DNA of 64,000 nucleotides from Streptomyces lavendofoliae (GCF_014649735.1 NZ_BMTP01000001.1:310001-374000), one strand, 5' to 3'; counted from the first letter of the stretch, positions 29,635 through 42,092 are shown. Notes: a model not told the origin generated them from the sequence alone. Program-made: numbers and translations.

Positions 29635-30468
29635 TTGAGCATCATGCCCGCACAGGCCGTGGCCTCGGGCGCGGTCCGGGCCGCGCAGGCCGACGACCCC
29701 GCCGCGCTCGACGCCGCGCCGCTCGCACCGCGCGCCCGGCTGCTGCCGGCGCTCGCCGCGGTGTACCGGGCCCAGCTGTCGCGCGCCCGGGTGGCCCGCA
29801 TCCCGCTGCTGTTCGTGGCGACCTTCCAGTCGGTCGGGATCATGGTCCTGATGCGCGGGGTCGTGGACGGGGGCGCGGAGGCGCGGGCCGTGGTGGCCGG
29901 GTCCTCGGTGCTGGTGGTCGCCTTCGTGGCGCTGAACCTGCTCGCGCAGTACTTCGGGCAGCTGCGGGCGAGCGGCGGGCTGGACCACTACGCCACGCTG
30001 CCGGTGCCGCCCGCCGCGGTGGTGCTCGGCGCGGCCGGGGCGTACGCCTCCTTCACCGTGCCGGGTACGGTCGCGACGGCCGTGGCCGGCTCGGTGCTCT
30101 TCCAGCTGCCGATGACCCACCTGTGGATCCTGGCGGCGGTCGTCCCGCTGGCGGGCGCCGCCCTCGCCGGGCTCGGCGCGGCGCTCGGCCTGCTCGCCCC
30201 GCGCCAGGAGCTGGCCACCCTGCTGGGCCAGCTCGGTATGTCGGCCGCCCTGCTGCTGGGCGTGCTGCCCGCCGACCGGCTGCCGGAGCCCGTGGGGTGG
30301 GCGCGGGACCTGCTGCCCTCGACGTACGGGGTGGAAGCGCTCGCCCGCACCTTCGACGCCAGGCCGGACTGGGCGGCGGTGGCGCTGGACCTCGCGGTGT
30401 GCGCGGCGGTCGGTGTCGTGTCGCTGGCCGTCGCGACGTGGGCGTACCGGCGGGCGGCGGTCCGCTGA
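29635..30468 (+). CDS. ABC transporter permease (ABC-2 type)
   Basis: 277 aa, about six membrane segments after a cytoplasmic N-terminus of ~55 residues: IPLLFVATFQSVGIMVLM, VLVVAFVALNLLAQYFG, VVLGAAGAYASFTVPG, LWILAAVVPLAGAALAG, LGQLGMSAALLLGVLPA, and a final LAVCAAVGVVSLAVATWAY. LPSTYGVEALARTF before the last segment is typical of ABC-2 permeases. Start is TTG 29635 behind AGGAG; ATG 29644 is an alternative. It lies 13 bp after the ATPase gene. Confidence 0.88.
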   Translation: MSIMPAQAVASGAVRAAQADDPAALDAAPLAPRARLLPALAAVYRAQLSRARVARIPLLFVATFQSVGIMVLMRGVVDGGAEARAVVAGSSVLVVAFVALNLLAQYFGQLRASGGLDHYATLPVPPAAVVLGAAGAYASFTVPGTVATAVAGSVLFQLPMTHLWILAAVVPLAGAALAGLGAALGLLAPRQELATLLGQLGMSAALLLGVLPADRLPEPVGWARDLLPSTYGVEALARTFDARPDWAAVALDLAVCAAVGVVSLAVATWAYRRAAVR

Positions 30469-30564
30469 CCCGGCCGTGGCGGTCCGCTCGGGCGGCGGTC
30501 CGGTGGTCCGGCGATGTGGTGATCCGGTGAGGCACCGCGGGGACGCGCCTGGCACGATGGCAGG

Positions 30565-31227
30565 GTGACCGCACCGCTGACTCCGCCGCACCGGCCGTCC
30601 CCGCACGACTCCGCATGGCCGCCGCCGTACTCCGCCGTCCCGAAGGGCGCGGACGGCGCGGACGGTACGGACGGCACGCCGGACGTGGCCACGGAGGTGC
30701 GCCAGGGCATCGTGGTGCTGCTGGCGGTGACCCTGGCGGGGGTCGCCCTCGGGCTGCTGTGGCTGTGGCTGGCGCCGCGCATCCCGCTGATCTCGGACGG
30801 CAAGGCCGTGTTCCTCAAGGACACCGAAGGCGAGAACGCGGTCGGCGCCGACGGAACGTTCACCCTGCTGGCGCTCGGCCTCGGGGTGCTCAGCGCCGCG
30901 GTCGTCTTCTGGTTCCACCGGCACGGCGGCATCGCGATCGTGGTCGGCCTCGCCGCGGGCGGACTCCTCGGCTCGCTCCTCGGCTGGGGCCTGGGCACCC
31001 TGCTCGGCCCGGCGCACGACGTGGCGGAGCACGCCCGGGCGGTCGGTGCGGGCGTCACGTTCCACGCTCCGCTGGAGCTGAAGGCGCACGGGGCGGTCCT
31101 GGCGTGGCCGGTGGCCGCGATGCTCGCCCATCTGGCGCTCACCGCCCTGTTCGGCCCCCGCGACCCGGAACCCGACTGGGACGACACCCTGTTGTCCCCG
31201 CCGCCCCCGCACGACGCCCGCCCCTGA
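30565..31227 (+). CDS. DUF2567 membrane protein
   Basis: 220 aa. After a disordered N-terminus (~45 aa, Pro/Asp/Gly) there are four hydrophobic segments: IVVLLAVTLAGVALGLLWLWL, FTLLALGLGVLSAAVVFWF, IAIVVGLAAGGLLGSLLGWG and VLAWPVAAMLAHLALTALF. Between segments 1 and 2 lies LISDGKAVFLKDTEGENAVG, characteristic of actinobacterial DUF2567. Function is unknown. The GTG start is preceded by CACGAT (30553-30558) at 6 nt and no Shine-Dalgarno, so it is probably leaderless and separate from the ABC genes. Confidence 0.78.
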   Translation: MTAPLTPPHRPSPHDSAWPPPYSAVPKGADGADGTDGTPDVATEVRQGIVVLLAVTLAGVALGLLWLWLAPRIPLISDGKAVFLKDTEGENAVGADGTFTLLALGLGVLSAAVVFWFHRHGGIAIVVGLAAGGLLGSLLGWGLGTLLGPAHDVAEHARAVGAGVTFHAPLELKAHGAVLAWPVAAMLAHLALTALFGPRDPEPDWDDTLLSPPPPHDARP

Positions 31228-31299
31228 CGGCGGGGCGCCCCGCGGGTACCACGCGCGCGGGACCGGGCCCGGGCCGGCGGGCAGGCTCGCCCCGGGGGC

Positions 31300-31797
31300 T
31301 CAGACGCGGCCGATCGGCGCCAGCACCGCGTCGGTGAGGGCCGCCAGGTCGGCCGGGGCCAGCTCGACCTCCAGGCCCCGGCGCCCCGCCGAGACGCAGA
31401 TGGTGGCGTGCTCCGAGGCGGAGGCGTCCAGCACCGTACGCAGCCGCTTGCGCTGCCCCAGCGGGGAGATGCCGCCCCGGACGTACCCCGTCGTGCGCTC
31501 CGCCGCCGCCGGGTCGGCCATCGCCGCCCGCTTGCCGCCCACCGCCGCCGCGAGCGCCTTCAGGTCCAGCTGGCCGGCGACGGGGACGACCGCGACGGTC
31601 AGGTCGCCGTCGACGTCCGCGACCAGGGTCTTGAAGACCCGGCCGGGGGAGACACCGAGCGCCTCCGCCGCCTCCTCGCCGTACGAGGGGGAGGCGGGGT
31701 CGTGCTCGTAGGCGTGCAGGGTGAAGGGCGTGCCGGCGGCAGTGAGGGCCACCGTCGCCGGGGTGCCGCCCGCTTGCTTCCTGGACTTCTTGGCCAC
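31300..31797 (-). CDS. ybaK: YbaK/EbsC-type aminoacyl-tRNA deacylase
   Basis: 165 aa. This family hydrolyses mischarged Cys-tRNA(Pro) or related aminoacyl-tRNAs. The catalytic lysine is in GRVFKTLVADVDG, and the substrate-pocket loop GYVRGGISPLGQRKRLRTVLD is diagnostic. The C-terminus contains SAGRRGLEVELAPADL. The start is ATG 31797 (MAKKSRKQ). It reads in the same direction as the Lon-N gene, whose stop lies 14 bp upstream of this start, so the two are probably co-transcribed. Confidence 0.92.
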   Translation of the reverse strand: MAKKSRKQAGGTPATVALTAAGTPFTLHAYEHDPASPSYGEEAAEALGVSPGRVFKTLVADVDGDLTVAVVPVAGQLDLKALAAAVGGKRAAMADPAAAERTTGYVRGGISPLGQRKRLRTVLDASASEHATICVSAGRRGLEVELAPADLAALTDAVLAPIGRV

Positions 31798-31811
31798 GTC
31801 GGTCCCTCGCG

Positions 31812-32552
31812 TCAGTTGGGGCTCGTCGGCGCCCGGGTCAGGTCCACCGCCGGCAGCGACGGCAGGTGCCGCAGCACGGCGGTCTCCGCCCGCAGCAGGT
31901 GCAGTTCCTCGCGCAGCCGCGTCGCCGTGTCGGGCGCCTGGAGGAGCCGCTGCTTGGCCGGGGTGTCGAGCACCGCCGCCGCGGCCACCAGGTACGAGAC
32001 GACGGAGGGCTCGTCGGGCAGTTCCTGACTCGTCGCCAAGGACCGCTCCCGGGCCCCGGCCAGCCGCTTCTGGTAGGAGCGGAACGCCCGCAGGACTCCT
32101 TCGGCGAGCGCCCCCGCCCCGTCGCCGCGCTCCTCCTCCAGCTCCTCCAGCTCCGCCGTCAGGAACGGACCGGTCGCGTCGACCGACAGCAGCTTCACCC
32201 GGGTGGTGCCGGTGGCCAGCACCTCGAAGCTGCCGTCCTCCCGCTCGCGGATCGTCGCCGCGTCGGCGACGCAGCCGACCCGGTGGAACGCCTGGATGGG
32301 GTCCGGTCCGAAGCCCGCTGCGGGTCCCTTCTCTGGCAGCGCCGTCGGGTCGGGCAGCCCGGGCGCGGTGGGCGCGACCTCGCGCCCGTCGCGGATCGCC
32401 ACGACGGCGAAGCGGCGCGGCTCCGACTCGTCGGTCTTGAGGAGCTCGCGCATCATGGCGCGATAACGCTCCTCGAAGACGTTCAGGGGCAGCACGAGGC
32501 CCGGGAACAGCACCGCGTTCAGCGGAAAGAGTGGCAGGCGAGCGGTGGTCAC
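31812..32552 (-). CDS. Lon N-terminal (substrate-binding) domain protein
   Basis: 246 aa. It consists of the LON-N fold alone, without AAA+ or protease domains: RLPLFPLNAVLFPGLVLPLNVFEERY at the N-terminus, then GCVADAATI and GTTRVKLLSVD. The helical C-terminal part has SYLVAAAAVLDTPAKQRLLQ. Such stand-alone LON-N proteins may act as adaptors; the role is unknown. I chose GTG 32552, with TACGCT (minus strand, 32566-32561) ending 8 nt upstream; a frame to 32801 overlaps the neighbour and has no family support. Confidence 0.85.
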   Translation of the reverse strand: MTTARLPLFPLNAVLFPGLVLPLNVFEERYRAMMRELLKTDESEPRRFAVVAIRDGREVAPTAPGLPDPTALPEKGPAAGFGPDPIQAFHRVGCVADAATIREREDGSFEVLATGTTRVKLLSVDATGPFLTAELEELEEERGDGAGALAEGVLRAFRSYQKRLAGARERSLATSQELPDEPSVVSYLVAAAAVLDTPAKQRLLQAPDTATRLREELHLLRAETAVLRHLPSLPAVDLTRAPTSPN

Positions 32553-32557
32553 AGCGG

Positions 32558-33586
32558 TCAAGCGTAATGGCCGCCCGGACGGCCGCGTCCGGCCCGTCCG
32601 CGCACCGGGACGACGGAGGCCGCCGCGAGGCGCACGCCGTCGCGCGCGTCGAGGAACCGGCCCAGCGGGTCCTCGCTCACCGACGACCACGGGAAGGACG
32701 TCGCGTACGGGCCGATCAGCCGGAACTGGTCCAGTGCCGCCGCCCACCGCTCCCGGCCCGTCAGCACGTACGCCAGGACGTTGCGCACCTCGGCCGGCCA
32801 TGGATCGGCGACCGGGTACCGCCCGGACAGCTCGATCGCGAGGTCCGCCGCCGCGTCGATCCGCTCCTCCCGTACGGAGGCGGTGTCACCCGCCGTCAGC
32901 CGGGTGAACGCGGCCCGCACCGGCAGTGCCCTGATCAGCGACCCGGGCAGCGCGTCGGCGGCGGCCTGCTCGGCGAAGTCGAAGCACTCGCGGTGCGCTC
33001 CGCGCCGCTGCGCCGACAGGTACTTGAGCGCGGCCACATGGCACCCGTAGTGGTGCGCGGAGCGGCGCACGGCCTGTTCCCACAGCGTCTCGAAGGCGCT
33101 GTGCGTGGCGTCCGTACCGCGCGCGTGGTCCAGCGCCAGGCGCCATGGCACCGGGTCGCGCGGCGCCGCCCCGGCCGCCGCGTCGATCAGCGGCCCGAGT
33201 TCCAGGAGCCGCTCGGCCCGCGCCGGGGACTCCCACGCCCTGCGGACCGCCACCTCCGCCCCGACCAGCAGGGCGTCCGGGTCCTGGGGCGTGGCCGCCA
33301 GCCAGTCCGTCAGCCACTCGTCCCGGCCGCGCGCGAAGGCGGCCAGCCGTGTGACGTACCGGTCGCGGCTCTCCCACTCGGCGGCGCCGCGTGTGGCGGC
33401 GAGCAGCTTGGCGGCCGGTTCGTGGTCCCCGAGGGCGGCGGCGACCAGCGCCGGGGCGAGCCGCTCGTCCGGCGCGTCGAGCAGCACCGCGTGGTCCGGC
33501 GGCAACCCGTCCGCGAGGTGCGGCGCGTGCCGGACCCCGCGGGCGGTGCTGAGCAGGGCGCGGAGCAAAGACATGGTGCGGACCAT
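32558..33586 (-). CDS. Hypothetical helical-repeat protein
   Basis: 342 aa; no signal peptide, no membrane segment. It is rich in Ala, Leu and Arg with helix-turn-helix periodicity (LAPALVAAALGDHEPAAKLL, AERLLELGPLIDAAAG, VRNVLAYVLTGRERWAAAL), which suggests a TPR- or Sel1-like superhelix. HHYGCHVAALKYLSAQRRG and FPWSSVSEDPLGRFLDAR look like conserved patches. I do not recognise a named family. Start at 33586 (MVRTM) or 33574 (MSLL). It ends 5 bp before the Lon-N gene start, so the two are linked in one transcript. Confidence 0.7.
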   Translation of the reverse strand: MVRTMSLLRALLSTARGVRHAPHLADGLPPDHAVLLDAPDERLAPALVAAALGDHEPAAKLLAATRGAAEWESRDRYVTRLAAFARGRDEWLTDWLAATPQDPDALLVGAEVAVRRAWESPARAERLLELGPLIDAAAGAAPRDPVPWRLALDHARGTDATHSAFETLWEQAVRRSAHHYGCHVAALKYLSAQRRGAHRECFDFAEQAAADALPGSLIRALPVRAAFTRLTAGDTASVREERIDAAADLAIELSGRYPVADPWPAEVRNVLAYVLTGRERWAAALDQFRLIGPYATSFPWSSVSEDPLGRFLDARDGVRLAAASVVPVRGRAGRGRPGGHYA

Positions 33587-33700
33587 TGAAAACCGCAGGT
33601 CGGAGCCGCGCCAGGGGCCCTGCTGTGAAGCTTTGGTAGGGGCGGAATGGTTGCACGGACGAATGCCAAGAGAACGTAAAGAAAGCGGTGTACGGATGTG

Positions 33701-35311
33701 TCAGCTGCGCCGCAGGAGACGTGAGGCACCGGCTGCGACGGTAGTGGCGAGGATCCACCCGAGCAGGATGAGGACGGTCGACGCCCACTGCCAGGTCCCT
33801 CCCAGCCGCCAATAGCCGTCCTGGCCGAGATTGATCACCGGCAGCAACAGGTCCAGCGCGTAGAGGGCCGCGTTCCAGTTCGGGTGCTCACCCGGTTTGA
33901 TCGCCGGCGGATCGCACCGGGAGAAGGCGAACGTCCCGGCCGCCCACAGCACCGCCATCCACAGCGCCGCCCGGCCCGGCCGGTACCCGTACGCCACCGT
34001 CCAGTCCTGGAGGTAGCCCCACATCTTCGCCGCCAGCGGGAGCGTCTCGCGCCTGCGGCGCTGCTTGGCCAGCAGCACCTCCCGCGCGTCGGCGTCCTCG
34101 CCGCTGTTGCGCAGCACCGTCGCCAGCCGCTCGTACGGCTCGGGGGCGAACTCCGGGGTCGCCGCGGCCACCCACTCCAGCCGGCGGGCCAGCGGGAAGT
34201 GGCCGTACGGCACGAGGTTCTCGTAGACGAAACCGCCCATCGCCAGTCCGCCGGGGCCCGGCCAGCTGGTCGACAGGTCGATCAGCGTCACCACCTTGGC
34301 GCCGTTGAGCACCACCCGCCCCTCCTCCGGGCGCTCGCCGTTGAACCGCAGCTCAGGGGTGACGATCCGGCGCAGCGACAGCTCCTCGCGCCGCTCCGAG
34401 GACAGCAGGAAACGCGCGTGGTGGAAGTCCACCGCGTCCCCGAACCGGCCGTCGTCCAGCCGCACCCCGCCCCGGCACTCGAAGGGCTGGACGCGGGTGC
34501 CGCGCATGGGCGTGTTGAAGTTGGCGAGGCCGCCGGGCGGCGTGGCACCCGTCGCGTTCCCCGTCCGGTCGCTGACCCAGGCGTAGGTCATGTACAGGGT
34601 CCGCTCCACGGTCAGCTGCGGCGCGTTCAGCGCCCGCCGGCCCTCCGCGCCGCGCAGCCGGCTGCCGCGCAGGCTCAGCGAGACACCGACCTTCGCGCCG
34701 CGCAGCGACAGCTCCCCGTGCGTCTCGATCAGCTCCGCCGTGAGGTCCTGGGCCACCGACATCCCGTCGGCCACGATCGCCCGGCCCCGCCGGTCGGGTC
34801 CCACGTTGATCTGGCTGATCAGCAGGTCCGTGCCGATCTGGGCATCGGTCAGCCGCATGCCGCGGTCCACCCGGCAGCGCGGGAGGTGCAGATCGCCCTC
34901 GGTGTGCAGCCGCGCCGCCTCCAGCCGCGGTATCGCGCACTTGACCATGCGCAGCGTGGTGAACCGCGACTCCGGCAGCACCACCTCGTTCTCGAACCGG
35001 CAGCCGTGCAGTTCCACGTACGGGCCGATCGTGCCGCCCGCCAGGTCGAGCGTCCCGGTGATGTGCACCCCGCGCAGCTTCAGCGCCGACACCCGCCCGG
35101 TTAGCGCGGGCGGCCCGTCCAGCAGCAGCAGCGCCACCTTGTCGGCCCGCACGCTCCGCTCGGGCGGCCACACGCGCGGCGAGAACGGGTCGTCCAGCAC
35201 CGCGTTGCCGGTGCTGAGGTCGTACGTGGCGCCGATCCGGAACGCCTGCCACATCCCCACCTCGGACGGGGTGAGGTCGGCGGGCACATCGTCGTCGTGC
35301 GGCTCGGTCAC
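33701..35311 (-). CDS. Beta-helix-like membrane protein, unknown function
   Basis: 536 aa. Residues ~40-360 hold an irregular series of short strands around RxxHITGTLDLAG, LHGCRFENEVVLPESRFT and LSLRGAKVGVSLSLRGSRL, reminiscent of pentapeptide or right-handed beta-helix folds. The C-terminal ~130 residues carry three hydrophobic segments: ALWMAVLWAAGTFAFSRC, ALDLLLPVINLG and ASTVLILLGWILATTVAAGAS. So a cytoplasmic solenoid is tethered to the membrane. Some databases call relatives oxidoreductases; I see no cofactor motif. GTG 35311 is chosen because GGAGG lies 5 nt upstream. It is divergent from hisD. Confidence 0.72.
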   Translation of the reverse strand: MTEPHDDDVPADLTPSEVGMWQAFRIGATYDLSTGNAVLDDPFSPRVWPPERSVRADKVALLLLDGPPALTGRVSALKLRGVHITGTLDLAGGTIGPYVELHGCRFENEVVLPESRFTTLRMVKCAIPRLEAARLHTEGDLHLPRCRVDRGMRLTDAQIGTDLLISQINVGPDRRGRAIVADGMSVAQDLTAELIETHGELSLRGAKVGVSLSLRGSRLRGAEGRRALNAPQLTVERTLYMTYAWVSDRTGNATGATPPGGLANFNTPMRGTRVQPFECRGGVRLDDGRFGDAVDFHHARFLLSSERREELSLRRIVTPELRFNGERPEEGRVVLNGAKVVTLIDLSTSWPGPGGLAMGGFVYENLVPYGHFPLARRLEWVAAATPEFAPEPYERLATVLRNSGEDADAREVLLAKQRRRRETLPLAAKMWGYLQDWTVAYGYRPGRAALWMAVLWAAGTFAFSRCDPPAIKPGEHPNWNAALYALDLLLPVINLGQDGYWRLGGTWQWASTVLILLGWILATTVAAGASRLLRRS

Positions 35312-35414
35312 TGCCGCCCCCTCCGCTTCCCCTGATTCGTACGGTTGTTCTTCCCTCTGTGTGACGGACCGAACGCTAACGGTCAGGTGTGACAACAAGA
35401 CGCCACTGCGGCGT

Positions 35415-38498
<3,084 letters not shown>

Positions 38499-38502
<4 letters not shown>

Positions 38503-38666
38503 CCGGTCTCTCGACCATCCTGATCGTCGTCGGCCTCTTCCTCGCGGGAGGCGTGTACTCCTTCAGCAAGCAGCGGATGCCCCGGGGCGTCGTCGTCCTC
38601 CTGGCCATCGCCTCCCTGATGTGCCTGGTGGCGGGCGTTCTGCGGATCCAGGGGATCTGGGAATGA
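38499..38666 (+). CDS. Small membrane protein encoded inside the his operon
   Basis: 55 aa: an N-terminal membrane helix ([18 protein letters not shown]), a short basic loop (SKQRMPRG) and a second helix ([18 protein letters not shown]), ending RIQGIWE. The basic loop suggests both ends face outside. It starts at GTG overlapping the hisB stop and ends overlapping the hisH ATG (ATGA), so it is translationally coupled on both sides. I recall small hydrophobic ORFs here in other Streptomyces but no function. The precise coupling argues it is a real gene. Confidence 0.75.
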
Positions 38667-39310
38667 GCGCAATGAACTCCAAGAAGGTCGTCGTCCTCGA
38701 CTACGGGTTCGGCAACGTCCGCTCCGCCGAGCGGGCCCTCGCCCACGTCGGAGCCGACGTCGAGATCACCCGCGACTACGACAGGGCCATGAACGCCGAC
38801 GGGCTCCTCGTCCCCGGTGTCGGCGCCTTCTCCGCCTGCATGACCGGGCTCAAGGAAGCCCGCGGCGACTGGATCGTCGAGCGCCGCCTCGCCGGAGGAC
38901 GGCCCGTCATGGGCATCTGCGTCGGCATGCAGATCCTCTTCGGACGCGGCATCGAGCACGGCGTGGAGACCGAGGGCCTGGACGAGTGGCCCGGCACGGT
39001 CGGCCCCCTGAAGGCCCCCGTCGTCCCCCACATGGGCTGGAACACCGTCGAGGCCCCCCAGGACAGCGAACTGTTCGCCGGCCTGGACGCCGACGCCCGG
39101 TTCTACTTCGTGCACTCCTACGCCGTGCACGACTGGACCCTGGAGATCGCCAACCCCGCCATGCGCGCGCCCCGGGTCAGCTGGTCCACGCACGGCGAGC
39201 GGTTCGTGGCGGCCGTCGAGAACGGCGCGCTGTGGGCGACCCAGTTCCACCCCGAGAAGTCCGGGGACACCGGCGCCCAGCTGCTGACCAACTGGCTCAG
39301 CACCTTCTGA
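38663..39310 (+). CDS. hisH: Imidazole glycerol phosphate synthase, glutamine amidotransferase subunit
   Basis: 215 aa. Class I glutaminase that delivers ammonia to HisF. Nucleophile Cys in [12 protein letters not shown]; catalytic His and Glu in TQFHPEKSG. The N-terminus [13 protein letters not shown] is typical. ATG 38663 overlaps the preceding stop (ATGA); ATG 38672 is an alternative, giving MNSKKV. Its partner hisF is three genes downstream, at 40519. A 73-bp gap to priA ends with AAAAGGATC. Confidence 0.95.
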   Translation: MSAMNSKKVVVLDYGFGNVRSAERALAHVGADVEITRDYDRAMNADGLLVPGVGAFSACMTGLKEARGDWIVERRLAGGRPVMGICVGMQILFGRGIEHGVETEGLDEWPGTVGPLKAPVVPHMGWNTVEAPQDSELFAGLDADARFYFVHSYAVHDWTLEIANPAMRAPRVSWSTHGERFVAAVENGALWATQFHPEKSGDTGAQLLTNWLSTF

Positions 39311-39383
39311 ACCGCCTCCGCCCGACCGCCCCAGCTCCCGACCCGCCCCCCCGACCCGCCAAAAGGATCTAGGACCCGCTGAG

Positions 39384-40109
39384 ATGAGCAAGCTCGAACT
39401 CCTTCCCGCCGTCGACGTCCGGGACGGCCAGGCCGTCCGGCTCGTCCATGGCGAGTCCGGCACGGAGACCTCCTACGGATCTCCGCTGGAGGCCGCCCTC
39501 GCGTGGCAGCGCGCGGGCGCCGAGTGGCTGCATCTGGTGGACCTCGACGCCGCCTTCGGCACCGGCGACAACCGGGAGCTGATCGCCGAGGTCGCGAAGG
39601 CCATGGACATCAAGGTGGAGCTGTCCGGCGGCATCCGCGACGACGCGTCGCTCGCCGCCGCGCTCGCCACCGGCTGCACCCGCGTGAACCTGGGCACCGC
39701 GGCCCTGGAGACCCCCGAGTGGGTCGCCAAGGTCATCGCCGAGCAGGGCGACAGGATCGCGGTCGGCCTGGACGTACGCGGCACGACGCTGCGGGGCCGC
39801 GGCTGGACCCGCGACGGCGGCGACCTCTACGAGACGCTGGCCCGCCTCGACTCCGAGGGCTGCGCCCGGTACGTGGTCACCGACATCGCCAAGGACGGCA
39901 CCCTCCAGGGCCCCAACCTGGAGCTGCTGCGCACCGTCTGCGCGGCCACCGACAAGCCGGTCGTCGCCTCCGGGGGCGTCTCGTCCCTGGACGACCTGCG
40001 CGCCCTGTCGGAGCTCGTCCCGCTGGGCGTCGAGGGCGCCATCGTCGGCAAGGCGCTGTACGCCAAGGCGTTCACCCTGGAGGAAGCGCTCGCGGCGGTG
40101 GCCGGATGA
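39384..40109 (+). CDS. priA: PriA, bifunctional phosphoribosyl isomerase (HisA/TrpF)
   Basis: 241 aa TIM barrel. In Streptomyces and Mycobacterium one enzyme, PriA, isomerises both ProFAR (histidine route) and phosphoribosyl anthranilate (tryptophan route). Catalytic Asp candidates are in [18 protein letters not shown] and [15 protein letters not shown]; phosphate-binding loops are [15 protein letters not shown] and [11 protein letters not shown]. The lack of a trpF gene beside trpC-trpB-trpA in this window supports the dual role. It overlaps the next gene by ATGA. Confidence 0.93.
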   Translation: MSKLELLPAVDVRDGQAVRLVHGESGTETSYGSPLEAALAWQRAGAEWLHLVDLDAAFGTGDNRELIAEVAKAMDIKVELSGGIRDDASLAAALATGCTRVNLGTAALETPEWVAKVIAEQGDRIAVGLDVRGTTLRGRGWTRDGGDLYETLARLDSEGCARYVVTDIAKDGTLQGPNLELLRTVCAATDKPVVASGGVSSLDDLRALSELVPLGVEGAIVGKALYAKAFTLEEALAAVAG

Positions 40110-40522
40110 CCGACTCCGTACGCCGCGTGGCGACCGGCGCGCCGTGGGAGGACGAGTTCGGTTACTCCCGCGCCGTCGAACTCCCCAACGGCCTGGTGCT
40201 GGTCTCCGGCTGCACGTCGATCGTTGACGGCGAGATCGCCGGCGGCGGGCCGTACGACCAGACGGTCAACTCCTTCAAGGTGGCCTTCGCCGCGCTGGCG
40301 CGGCTCGGTCTCGGCCCGGCCGACGTCGTGCGCACCCGCATGTACCTCACCCACGCCCGGGATGTGGAGGAGGTCGGCCGCGCCCACAAGGAGCTGTTCG
40401 ACACCGTCCGCCCCGCCGCTTCGATGCTCATCGTCTCCGGCTTCGTCGACCCCAGCCTGGTCGTCGAGGTCGAGGTCGAGGCGTACCGGGCCGACACCAC
40501 CCGAGGAGGTACCGCCTCATGA
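40106..40522 (+). CDS. Rid-family (YjgF/YER057c/UK114) protein
   Basis: 138 aa. The fold is clear from [43 protein letters not shown] and [12 protein letters not shown]. Canonical RidA deaminates reactive enamine/imine intermediates and needs an Arg in a motif like ARSC; here the position reads AASM, so imine deaminase activity is doubtful and another Rid subgroup is likely. It is translationally coupled to priA (ATGA) and hisF (ATGA). Its place between two his genes suggests a metabolite-repair or regulatory task in the pathway (inference). Confidence 0.85.
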   Translation: MTDSVRRVATGAPWEDEFGYSRAVELPNGLVLVSGCTSIVDGEIAGGGPYDQTVNSFKVAFAALARLGLGPADVVRTRMYLTHARDVEEVGRAHKELFDTVRPAASMLIVSGFVDPSLVVEVEVEAYRADTTRGGTAS

Positions 40523-41274
40523 CCCTCGCGGTACGCGTCATCCCCTGCCTGGACGTGGACGCCGGCCGGGTCGTCAAGGGCGTCAACTTCCAGAACCTCC
40601 GTGACGCCGGCGACCCCGTCGAGATGGCCAAGCTGTACGACGCCGAGGGCGCCGACGAGCTGACCTTCCTCGACATCACCGCCTCGTCCGGCAACCGGGA
40701 GACCACCTACGACGTGGTGCGCCGCACCGCCGAGCAGGTCTTCATCCCGCTGACCGTCGGCGGCGGCGTACGCAGCGCCGACGACGTCGACAAGCTGCTG
40801 CGCGCCGGCGCGGACAAGGTGGGCGTCAACACGGCGGCCATCGCCCGGCCCGAGCTGATCCAGGAGATCGCCGAGCGGTTCGGCCGCCAGGTGCTGGTGC
40901 TGTCGGTGGACGCGCGGCGGACACCGGAGGGCGCCTTCGAGGTCACCACGCACGGCGGGCGCCGCGGCACGGGCATCGACGCCGTCGAGTGGGCCCACCG
41001 CGCCGCCGAGCTGGGCGCGGGCGAGATCCTGCTCAACTCGATGGACGCGGACGGCACCAAGGACGGCTACGACACCGAGATGATCGCCGCCGTCCGCGCG
41101 CACGTGACGGTGCCGGTGATCGCCTCCGGTGGCGCCGGCACGCTCGCCCACTTCCCGCCCGCGATCGACGCGGGCGCCGACGCGGTGCTGGCCGCGTCCG
41201 TCTTCCACTTCGGGGACCTGCGGATCTCCGAGGTGAAGGCCACCCTGCGCGAGGCGGGCCACCCGGTCCGCTAG
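40519..41274 (+). CDS. hisF: Imidazole glycerol phosphate synthase, cyclase subunit
   Basis: 251 aa TIM barrel. It closes the imidazole ring of PRFAR using ammonia from HisH. Catalytic Asp residues are in [19 protein letters not shown] and LVLSVDARR; phosphate loops are [10 protein letters not shown] and [20 protein letters not shown] near the ammonia gate is typical. It is the last gene of this his operon and is followed by a hairpin terminator. Confidence 0.96.
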   Translation: MTLAVRVIPCLDVDAGRVVKGVNFQNLRDAGDPVEMAKLYDAEGADELTFLDITASSGNRETTYDVVRRTAEQVFIPLTVGGGVRSADDVDKLLRAGADKVGVNTAAIARPELIQEIAERFGRQVLVLSVDARRTPEGAFEVTTHGGRRGTGIDAVEWAHRAAELGAGEILLNSMDADGTKDGYDTEMIAAVRAHVTVPVIASGGAGTLAHFPPAIDAGADAVLAASVFHFGDLRISEVKATLREAGHPVR

Positions 41275-41345
41275 CGCTCCGGGGTCTCCGCCGAGCGGCC
41301 GGGCGAGCCGGACGAGGCCGCCCACGGCGTCGTCCGGCACCGCCG

Positions 41346-41374
41346 CCGCCCACCGGCCCGTGCCCGGTGGGCGG
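41346..41374. terminator. terminator after hisF
   Basis: An 11-bp perfect stem, CCGCCCACCGG (41346-41356) with CCGGTGGGCGG (41364-41374), encloses a 7-nt loop. It lies between the convergent hisF and TIGR03085 genes. The rest of the 182-bp gap shows nothing clear. Confidence 0.7.
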
Positions 41375-41456
41375 CCGGGCGAACCGCGCACCGGGCCCGC
41401 CCGGACCACCTGACCGGATCAGCCGGCCCGGACCGCGGACCGGATCCGCTCGCCGG

Positions 41457-42092
41457 TCAGATCCCCAGCTGCTTCGTCCCGTGCAGCCGCTCCACGGCGT
41501 CCTTGTCGCCCTCCACCTCGACGTCCGCCGCGTCCTGCCGGCCGAAGACGAACATCGTCAGCTCGCCCGGCTCGCCCGTCACCGTCACCACCGGCGTACC
41601 CCGGTGCGCGACCGTCGTCTGGCCGTTGGGGCGGCGCAGCACCAGACCCACCGGCACCTTGCGGCACAGCATGCGCGCCGCCTTCTCCAGGCGCACCCAC
41701 AGGGCCTCCGCGAAGACCGGGTCCAGCTCGCGGGCCGTCCACTCCCGCTGGGCCCGGCGGACGTCCTCGGCGTGCACGTAGAACTCGACGGTGTTGGCGC
41801 CCTCGTCCACCTGCTTGATGGCGTACGGGGACATCCGCGGCGGGCCCGTCCGGATCAGTTGGATCAGCTCGTCGTACGGCTTCGACGCGTACTCCGCCTG
41901 CACCTGCTCCAGGCGCCCCCGCAGGGCCCCCAGCAGTATCCCGGCGGCCGCGTCCGGGCGGCGCTCGCGCACCACCACGTGGGCCGCCAGATCGCGGGTC
42001 TTCCACCCCTCGCACAGGGTCAGGGCATCGGGGCCCGCCGCCTCCAAAAGGTCGGCGAGCAGGAGCCGTTCACGCTTGGCATGGGTCGACAT
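41457..42092 (-). CDS. TIGR03085 family protein (DinB/mycothiol maleylpyruvate isomerase-like)
   Basis: 211 aa. The N-terminus [39 protein letters not shown] matches the four-helix DinB-like fold of mycothiol-dependent enzymes: the W-x-x-x-D-L-x-A-H-V motif supplies a metal-binding His. [15 protein letters not shown] gives a further His/Asp pair. The C-terminal ~80 residues form a separate domain ending [18 protein letters not shown]. The reaction is unknown; a mycothiol-linked isomerase or transferase is inferred. It is conserved near hisI in Streptomyces by my recollection. Confidence 0.83.
   Translation of the reverse strand: MSTHAKRERLLLADLLEAAGPDALTLCEGWKTRDLAAHVVVRERRPDAAAGILLGALRGRLEQVQAEYASKPYDELIQLIRTGPPRMSPYAIKQVDEGANTVEFYVHAEDVRRAQREWTARELDPVFAEALWVRLEKAARMLCRKVPVGLVLRRPNGQTTVAHRGTPVVTVTGEPGELTMFVFGRQDAADVEVEGDKDAVERLHGTKQLGI

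Noticed and set aside
29618..29650. ATG at 29618 as the ABC permease start
   Set aside because: It is out of frame with the permease; TTG 29635 or ATG 29644 are the in-frame options.
31230..31243. GCGGGGCGCCCCGC palindrome after the DUF2567 gene as a terminator
   Set aside because: It has no loop and is too short to be convincing in 72-75% GC sequence.
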